Shown: positions 5,191-9,495 of the stretch, piece after piece
Layout of the letters: the number at the start of each line of letters is the position of its first letter
How positions within the stretch are numbered: the stretch's first letter is position 1
DNA from: RGIG1959 sp045604545
GTDB lineage: Bacteria; Bacillota; Clostridia; Oscillospirales; Acutalibacteraceae
DNA length: 9,495 bases
NCBI GenBank assembly: GCA_045604545.1
Contig: JAZUOG010000029.1
Span: forward strand, 1 to 9,495
Direction of reading: 5' to 3'
The notes under the pieces: generated by a model
The model's database searches: none
Told to the model about the DNA's origin: nothing
What the model saw: only the letters and a program-made list of their open reading frames with translations
Program-made: the position numbers and the translations under genes

Positions 5191-7479
5191 TTATGCTACG
5201 ACATTCACGAGCATTTCGCGAGCATCGGTAGTACTGACAATTCCATCGCCGTTGTAGTCCGCCACAGCCAGCTGATCGGCGGTCAGAGTGGCGAGGTCAA
5301 CGGTGTAAAGCAGAACCATGCGGGCATCAGAGGTGCTGCAGACGCCGTCGCCGTCGATGTCACCGATCACGATCACGGGACGGTCGGGCTCGACGTCGGG
5401 ATCGGTGTCGGGTTGAGAAACAGGCGAGCTGTCGGACACGACAACGTCATCACTGTACCAGGCAAGCGCATCGTTGCTCGCCACCTGCAGGGCGCTCAGT
5501 GTCACAGTACCCTTGCCGCCTGCCGTCACGGTGACGGTCTTGATGGTGCTCTTGCCGTCCGCGGGAAGCACATTGTTCCAAGTGTAGGCGCTCAGCAGAT
5601 CAAGAGCAGCCGAACGGGTCGCGGCGGGAAGATAGATGCCATCGGTGGCGTCGCACAGGTTCGGCCAATAGTCAGCCGCCAGACCGACAACGCGGTCACC
5701 GTCGGTGGTGGTGACAACCATAGACACGTCATAGCGGACGTTGGCTTCAATGCTGTACAGCCAGGTTTTGTAGGTGTTGATGTCAAAGGTCTTGTTGACA
5801 TTGAAGGTGACGGAATAGTTGTCCGTTGCCTCGGACACCACCGTCAGCTTGCCGTGATCGTAGGTATAGCTGCCGGTCTTGGCAGTGTCAACAATGGCAA
5901 GACCCGAGGAGGACATGAGGTTCGCGTTGAACACTTCGGTCGGGGTGGTGCCGGAGGAACCGCTGCCCTTCACGAGGTTATAGGTGGTGTCTTTGACCGT
6001 ACCGGCGCTTGCCGCAAAGTACATATAGTCGAGAACGACAGAGGCGTTCGGGCCAAGGTACATACGCACCATATCGATGCGGTAGCCGCTGTCGGAGGGC
6101 CACCAGTCCTTGACGTTGATTTCAAGAACCTCGGTGCCGGTCATGTAAGGAGCGCTTGTTTCGTTGACAAGCTGATCGCCCGAGTTGCAATCGCGCATCA
6201 TGAAGTAGCCGCTGCCCTGCTGGGACAGACCGAAGTAGTAGCCGTTGCCCGCTTTCGGGGTAACCATAATGGCGAAGTAAGGTGTTGTCGTTGTGCCGAT
6301 CTGGAAGGGAAGACGGAAATCGTAAGCGACCTGCTCTGCGGTGGTGTTGGTGAGAGTCAGGCGACCGTCAGCGTCGACGGAGGTGGTGATGTCGCCAAAG
6401 GCGGGAGCACCGGTGCTCGACAGTACATCAAGGCCGATATAGTCGGCGTTGTTCTTCACACTCGCCCAGCCTTCCTTGCCGTTCGGGGTGATGAATTTGC
6501 CCCAGTTACCCGAAAGCTCCGTCACGTTGATAATATTGCCTTCAACAACCGTGTCGACGATGTCATAACTGGTTCCCGCACCGGAGCGGACGTTAAGCGG
6601 GTCGGTGGTGGGGGCGTTGCTGTTGATGCGGTAGGTACCGAGCTTGTCGGCGACCGAGCCGCCGCCGGCCACATTGTTGTAGCCGTATTTCTCCATGATG
6701 GCGGGATAGTCCTTGTAGCAGATGTTGACGTCGAGCATATCCAGACCGATGCCCTGATAACGTGCCTGACCGAACCAGGAATACTGCCACATACCGTAGC
6801 TGCCGCTGTAGTCATAGGTGTTGTAGGAGAACTGGCTGCCGCCGTTGGTGGCAGATTTGACCTTTGCCGTCCAGCGGTCGTAGTTGCTGGTATAGCTGCT
6901 GGTCAGCTTGGACTGAGAAGAATGCATACCGTAGAAGCCGGAGAAGTAACCCGCGTCGGTCATCGTGTTACAGAAGCCGAGGGCGATGTTGGTGAACGAG
7001 GTGGAGCCGAGCGCGGTCTGATCGCTTTCCTCCATGTCCACATAGATCGGATACTCGAAATACATGTTGTTCTTTTCGATGATGTTGATGCACCATTTTG
7101 CCTCGTTTGCCGCCTCGTTGTAGGTCAGCGCGTGAGAGTAGAAATAGCAACCGAGCTTCATGCCTGCCGCACGGCCGCGTTTGTAGAACTCGAGGAATGC
7201 TTTGTCCATGCTGGGATTGTTGCTCGAGCTGCCCAGACCGATACGCAGAATGGCAAACTCACAGCCGGAAGCGACCAGCTTGTCGAAGTTGACAAGGGAA
7301 TAGTTCAGCGTGTTGCCGCCGACGTTCCAATAGGACAGGTCGATGCCGTGGATCATGTGCTTGGTGCCGCCGTAGCCGGCGCCTTCGATGGCCTTCGCCG
7401 TCAGACCGGTCGAAGCCATCATGGAGATCATCATGGCGATGGTCACCACGAGTGCCAGGAGTTTTTTGACGTGTTTCAT
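5191..7479 (-). CDS. Secreted GH25 muramidase (lysozyme) with SH3, two beta modules and a C-terminal dockerin
   Basis: A 762-residue exported enzyme predicted to hydrolyse the beta-1,4 bond between N-acetylmuramic acid and N-acetylglucosamine in peptidoglycan. The signal peptide (1-30) ends in AKA|I. The GH25 barrel (about 42-262) shows HGIDLSYWN with Asp46, the catalytic pair Asp148-Met-Glu150 in IYVDMEESD, WQYSWFG (231-237) and the closing Asp250 in LDVNICY, so the active site looks intact. A bacterial SH3 domain (about 279-350, LNVRSGAGTSYDIV) is followed by two unnamed beta-rich modules (about 349-497 and 516-672), an acidic Pro/Asp linker (about 683-702) and a type I dockerin (703-762) with ligands Asp707/Asp709/Asp711/Ser715/Asp718 and Asp741/Asn743/Asp745/Ser749/Asp752. 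AAGGAGAG seven bases before ATG supports the start. It is the first gene of an operon with the C39-like peptidase and is divergent from the AraC-type regulator. Confidence 0.95.
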   Translation of the reverse strand: MKHVKKLLALVVTIAMMISMMASTGLTAKAIEGAGYGGTKHMIHGIDLSYWNVGGNTLNYSLVNFDKLVASGCEFAILRIGLGSSSNNPSMDKAFLEFYKRGRAAGMKLGCYFYSHALTYNEAANEAKWCINIIEKNNMYFEYPIYVDMEESDQTALGSTSFTNIALGFCNTMTDAGYFSGFYGMHSSQSKLTSSYTSNYDRWTAKVKSATNGGSQFSYNTYDYSGSYGMWQYSWFGQARYQGIGLDMLDVNICYKDYPAIMEKYGYNNVAGGGSVADKLGTYRINSNAPTTDPLNVRSGAGTSYDIVDTVVEGNIINVTELSGNWGKFITPNGKEGWASVKNNADYIGLDVLSSTGAPAFGDITTSVDADGRLTLTNTTAEQVAYDFRLPFQIGTTTTPYFAIMVTPKAGNGYYFGLSQQGSGYFMMRDCNSGDQLVNETSAPYMTGTEVLEINVKDWWPSDSGYRIDMVRMYLGPNASVVLDYMYFAASAGTVKDTTYNLVKGSGSSGTTPTEVFNANLMSSSGLAIVDTAKTGSYTYDHGKLTVVSEATDNYSVTFNVNKTFDINTYKTWLYSIEANVRYDVSMVVTTTDGDRVVGLAADYWPNLCDATDGIYLPAATRSAALDLLSAYTWNNVLPADGKSTIKTVTVTAGGKGTVTLSALQVASNDALAWYSDDVVVSDSSPVSQPDTDPDVEPDRPVIVIGDIDGDGVCSTSDARMVLLYTVDLATLTADQLAVADYNGDGIVSTTDAREMLVNVVA
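5194..6645 (-). repeat. Paralogous segment, copy in the GH25 gene (SH3 to dockerin)
   Basis: This is the partner of the segment at 3041-4444. It differs mainly by an extra acidic linker before the dockerin (PDTDPDVEPDRP) and by loop changes in the second beta module. The catalytic halves of the two genes show no similarity to each other, so the relationship stops at the SH3 boundary. Confidence 0.9.
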
Positions 7480-7606
7480 GGGAAGTCTCTCCTTTTTGAA
7501 AATAGTGTCAGTTAAACATGTACAAAAGAATGGTAGTTGTTTCGTGCAAAACGCACCAAAAAAGTGGGCTTTTTGTATATAATTTATAAGAAATGATATT
7601 ATCCAC

Positions 7607-7635
7607 TTGCATTATAAGACAAATACGGCTATAAT
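7607..7635 (+). promoter_or_regulatory. Predicted promoter of the AraC-type regulator
   Basis: TTGCAT (7607-7612), a 17-base spacer and TATAAT (7630-7635) on the plus strand. Transcription should begin near 7642, about 50 bases before the start codon. Its -35 overlaps the -10 of the minus-strand promoter and its -10 overlaps that promoter's -35. Confidence 0.75.
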
Positions 7636-7639
7636 ACAA
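7611..7639 (-). promoter_or_regulatory. Predicted promoter of the GH25-C39 operon
   Basis: TTGTAT (7639-7634), a 17-base spacer and a perfect TATAAT (7616-7611) on the minus strand. The start would be near 7604, giving a leader of about 124 bases. The -35 is weak (three of six), so an activator may be needed. The element overlaps the plus-strand promoter of the regulator base for base. A/T-rich TATAAA and TATATA stretches nearer the gene are alternatives without a good -35. Confidence 0.55.
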
Positions 7640-7691
7640 GTGATTAAATGCAGATTTTGAGACAATTTATGCAATCAAGTGAGGGATATGT

Positions 7692-8459
7692 ATGGACAAT
7701 GTGTTCAGAGAAATCAAGCAGGAGATCACCTTCTTCTCCACGCGCTCTCTTGATTTTCCCGCTCACATTCACGAAGATATCGAAATGGTGTATGTCCGCA
7801 AGGGGGGCGGAGTGGCTTTCTGCGACGGCAAGAAATATCAGATGACAACGGGAACCTTCTTCCTTGTCTTCCCCAATCAGGTTCACCATTATGTCGGTTG
7901 CACGACGGGAGAGTATGTCCTGCTGATCATGAAACCGTCATCGTTGCTTTGTAATCACGAGATGTATCTGAAAGGGTACCCGAAGGTCGCATCGCGGTAT
8001 ATCGACGATATTAACACCGTCTCTTTGCTGAATATGGCGCTTTGCGAGTATCAGGAGGACGGCTACACCTCGGTGATCGCGGCGTATTTAACGGCGCTTC
8101 TCGAAAAACTCACCCGTATGCTGGAGATTGAAAAGGAGAAAATCTCCGGCGATACGGTTCTTCGGATCTTGCAGTATTGTGCCGCTCACTACAAAGAGGA
8201 GATCACCGTGACAGACGTAGCGAACGAACTGGGCATCAGCAAAAGCACCGTGTCGCATATTTTCAGCTCGCGACTGGCCATCAGCTTTTGCGACCACATC
8301 AATTCTTTGCGTCTGAACGATGCGGTAGGTTTGCTCAAAAGCCACAATTATTCCATCACAGAGATTGCGGCGATCGCGGGATTTCCCACCATTCGCACCT
8401 TCAACCGCGTATTCCGCAATCAATACGGCGTGTCGCCGTCGGAATACCGTAATTCCTGA
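7692..8459 (+). CDS. AraC-family transcriptional regulator
   Basis: A 255-residue cytoplasmic DNA-binding regulator of normal family length. The N-terminal cupin-like sensing domain (about 15-90) carries a His-rich start HIHEDIEMVYVRKG (His25, His27, Glu28, Glu31) and PNQVHHYV. The C-terminal AraC DNA-binding domain (about 152-253) has two helix-turn-helix units: the first around VTDVANELGISKSTVSHIF (173-191) and the second around ITEIAAIAGF (222-231), ending in the family signature FNRVFRNQYGVSPSEYR. The ligand is unknown; cupin AraC proteins often sense sugars. GAGGG six bases upstream supports this ATG over an out-of-frame ATG four bases earlier. It is divergent from the GH25-C39 operon across a shared symmetric promoter and convergent with the sugar kinase. 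Regulation of the operon, and of itself, is an inference from this layout. Confidence 0.95.
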   Translation: MDNVFREIKQEITFFSTRSLDFPAHIHEDIEMVYVRKGGGVAFCDGKKYQMTTGTFFLVFPNQVHHYVGCTTGEYVLLIMKPSSLLCNHEMYLKGYPKVASRYIDDINTVSLLNMALCEYQEDGYTSVIAAYLTALLEKLTRMLEIEKEKISGDTVLRILQYCAAHYKEEITVTDVANELGISKSTVSHIFSSRLAISFCDHINSLRLNDAVGLLKSHNYSITEIAAIAGFPTIRTFNRVFRNQYGVSPSEYRNS

Positions 8460-8469
8460 CGGTCAGGAA
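8453..8469. repeat. Palindrome containing both convergent stop codons
   Basis: TTCCTGAC and GTCAGGAA flank a single central G. The TGA of the regulator (8457-8459) and, on the other strand, the TGA of the kinase (8465-8463) both lie inside. As RNA this could form a seven-bp hairpin with a three-base loop in either direction, but no T-run follows on either strand, so it is not a canonical terminator. Confidence 0.6.
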
Positions 8470-9329
8470 GGGGGATTGCCTTCGGGAACCGCCTCGGTAT
8501 GAGAAACGACCCATGCCGCCACGCGTGCCGCGTAAGAAAGACAGACGGCGAGATCCTTGTTTTTGTCAAAGGCACTCAAAAATGCGGCGGAGAAGCTATC
8601 TCCCGCACCGACAGTGGACACGACCGTTGTCCTGGCAGCAGGCACACCGCACGTTTCTCCCGTTTCGGTGTCAATGGCGATTGCCCCTTTTTCGCCTCGT
8701 GTGAGGATAACAATGCGCATATTTTTGAATCGCTCGGTGATCTCTTTGATGACGTCGAGCGATTTTTTGTTGCCGTCCAGTCCGAGCATCTCGGTCACGA
8801 TGGGCAACTCCTCCTCGCTGATTTTGACGATGGTCGCGTGAGAGAAGGACCTGACGATGGTTTCGGCGTCGTAAAACGGAGGGCGGATATTGATGTCGAC
8901 AAATACGTCATGAAAATGCCCGTTTTGCAACAATGCGTCCAGCGTGCGGCGGTTTTGCTCACTGCGTTGTGCCAACGTGCCGAAATACAGCACATCGGCA
9001 TCGCCGATCTCACGCATATCTACGGTAATGTCGTCCCAGGCAGTGTCGTTCTGTAAGTCATAAGACGGCACGGAGTGTTCGTCAAGCGTGACAAGACAGC
9101 TCCCCGTCGGCTTTGTCGGGTGTACACGCACAAGGTCGGTGCGGATCCCGAAACGGGACAAATGTTCCGTGGTCATGCGTCCGAGGTCGTCGTCGCCGAC
9201 AGCCGACAGCAAGTACGCTTCGTGACCTTGTTTGGCCATGTGAGCGGCAACATTCATCGGAGCGCCGCCGATAAATCGGTCGTCAGGATATATATCCCAC
9301 AGCACTTCGCCGAAAGATAACAGTTTCAT
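8463..9329 (-). CDS. PfkB-family sugar kinase, fructokinase-like
   Basis: A 288-residue cytoplasmic ribokinase/PfkB-fold kinase that phosphorylates a sugar with ATP; fructose is the best guess but is not proven. Visible features are the N-terminal strand and start motif LLSFGEVLWDIYPD, the substrate-loop GGAPMNVAAH (21-30), DINIRPPFYD (145-154), the ATP-side strand IVILTRGEKGA, and the C-terminal PfkB signature with anion hole and catalytic base GAGD (Gly241-Asp244). The start is set at 9329 because GGAGG lies eight bases upstream; the in-frame ATG at 9344 lies before that site and has none of its own. The gene has a strong promoter at 9399-9428. Its stop codon is 3 bp from that of the AraC-type regulator, which it meets head to head. 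Length is normal for the family (about 290-320 residues), if slightly short at the C-terminus. Confidence 0.93.
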   Translation of the reverse strand: MKLLSFGEVLWDIYPDDRFIGGAPMNVAAHMAKQGHEAYLLSAVGDDDLGRMTTEHLSRFGIRTDLVRVHPTKPTGSCLVTLDEHSVPSYDLQNDTAWDDITVDMREIGDADVLYFGTLAQRSEQNRRTLDALLQNGHFHDVFVDINIRPPFYDAETIVRSFSHATIVKISEEELPIVTEMLGLDGNKKSLDVIKEITERFKNMRIVILTRGEKGAIAIDTETGETCGVPAARTTVVSTVGAGDSFSAAFLSAFDKNKDLAVCLSYAARVAAWVVSHTEAVPEGNPPS

Positions 9330-9398
9330 GGCGAAAACCTCCATCGTTGGTGAAAACTACTGAAAACAGTTCATAGAATTTGAAACTTCCACACCATA

Positions 9399-9428
9399 AT
9401 TATATCAGTTTTGTCATTTCTTTGTCAA
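9399..9428 (-). promoter_or_regulatory. Sigma-A promoter of the sugar kinase gene
   Basis: Consensus TTGACA (9428-9423), an 18-base spacer and consensus TATAAT (9404-9399), with TGA just upstream as an extended -10. Transcription should begin near 9392, leaving a leader of about 63 bases. That leader contains a small palindrome ACTG-AAAA-CAGT and repeated TGAAAAC on the plus strand (about 9351-9372), which might be an operator. Confidence 0.88.
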
Positions 9429-9495
9429 CAAACAAAGAACGTGATAATCGCCGAAAAACCGCCGATCGGATTGGCAACTTTGCCCACAAAAAAAT

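Larger units (their letters stand above)
7604..7642. repeat. 39-bp inverted repeat spanning the divergent promoters
   Basis: The left arm CACTTGCATTATA (7604-7616) and right arm TATAATACAAGTG (7630-7642) are reverse complements at 12 of 13 positions, separated by 13 bases. Each arm holds the -35 of one promoter and the -10 of the other. The outer CACTTG/CAAGTG halves could also be operator half-sites. What is seen is the symmetry; regulator binding is inferred. Confidence 0.85.

Noticed and set aside
3158..7515. Two very long open frames on the plus strand (about 700 codons each, 3158-5257 and 5413-7515) opposite the two dockerin genes
   Set aside because: Their products are rich in Gly, Val, His and Arg with no recognisable domain or signal, and they have no good ribosome binding site. 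They arise from the codon bias of the real minus-strand genes, whose domains are clear.
7543..7558. Possible catabolite control (cre) site TGCAAAACGCACCA in the divergent region
   Set aside because: The central CG is shifted by one base relative to the cre consensus and the required C at position 7 is missing; the symmetry is better explained as a small hairpin.
9330..9344. Upstream ATG at 9344 as the kinase start
   Set aside because: It precedes the GGAGG ribosome site and would add five residues ahead of the conserved PfkB start; the ATG at 9329 has correct spacing.
9461..9492. Small hairpins such as GGCAA/TTGCC upstream of the kinase promoter
   Set aside because: Stems are short, loops too tight or mismatched, and no T-run follows in the proper direction.
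9481..9495. T-run (TTTTTTT on the minus strand) at the window edge, possibly the tail of an upstream terminator
   Set aside because: Its stem would lie outside the window, so it cannot be supported.
1..9495. CRISPR arrays, insertion sequences, tRNA or rRNA genes, phage holin or lysis cassette
   Set aside because: No regularly spaced repeats, transposase, tRNA-like cloverleaf or phage structural genes were seen. The GH25 enzyme has a signal peptide and a dockerin, unlike a phage endolysin.

Overview
The window looks like a chromosomal segment of a Gram-positive gut-type Clostridium relative, most likely Oscillospiraceae/Ruminococcaceae. The basis is a T-box leader on a tRNA-synthetase gene, strong AGGAGG-type ribosome binding sites, an N-terminal lipobox lipoprotein, and two secreted enzymes ending in dockerin repeats with the DAR signature common in that family. 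No cohesin or scaffoldin gene lies in the window, so a true cellulosome cannot be claimed from this sequence alone. The genus is an inference.

Layout. Positions 24-2277 hold thrS (threonyl-tRNA synthetase) on the minus strand, with its own sigma-A promoter and a complete threonine T-box leader (ACC specifier, T-box, terminator). Positions 2285-2919 hold a minus-strand lipoprotein gene of unknown function with its own promoter; its stop codon sits 7 bp from the thrS -35 box. Positions 2984-7479 are a two-gene minus-strand operon: a secreted GH25 muramidase followed 32 bp later by a secreted C39-like cysteine peptidase. Both carry the same C-terminal assembly (bacterial SH3, two beta-rich modules I do not recognise, dockerin) and the operon ends in a strong intrinsic terminator. 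Positions 7480-7691 are a divergent intergenic region containing a 39-bp inverted repeat that forms two overlapping back-to-back promoters. Positions 7692-8459 encode an AraC-family regulator on the plus strand. Positions 8463-9329 encode a PfkB-family sugar kinase on the minus strand, convergent with the regulator (3 bp between stop codons), with a strong promoter just upstream. The last ~65 bases hold no gene.

How the parts may work together. The AraC-type protein is the obvious candidate regulator of the muramidase-peptidase operon, because the two share one symmetric promoter region. The two enzymes would cut the glycan and possibly the peptide parts of a peptidoglycan-like substrate outside the cell, and their shared SH3, beta-module and dockerin tail would place both on the same surface or scaffold. 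This pair with a common targeting tail is the most interesting system in the window. The PfkB kinase may belong to a sugar pathway sensed by the regulator, but nothing in the sequence proves that. thrS and the lipoprotein gene appear to be independent units.
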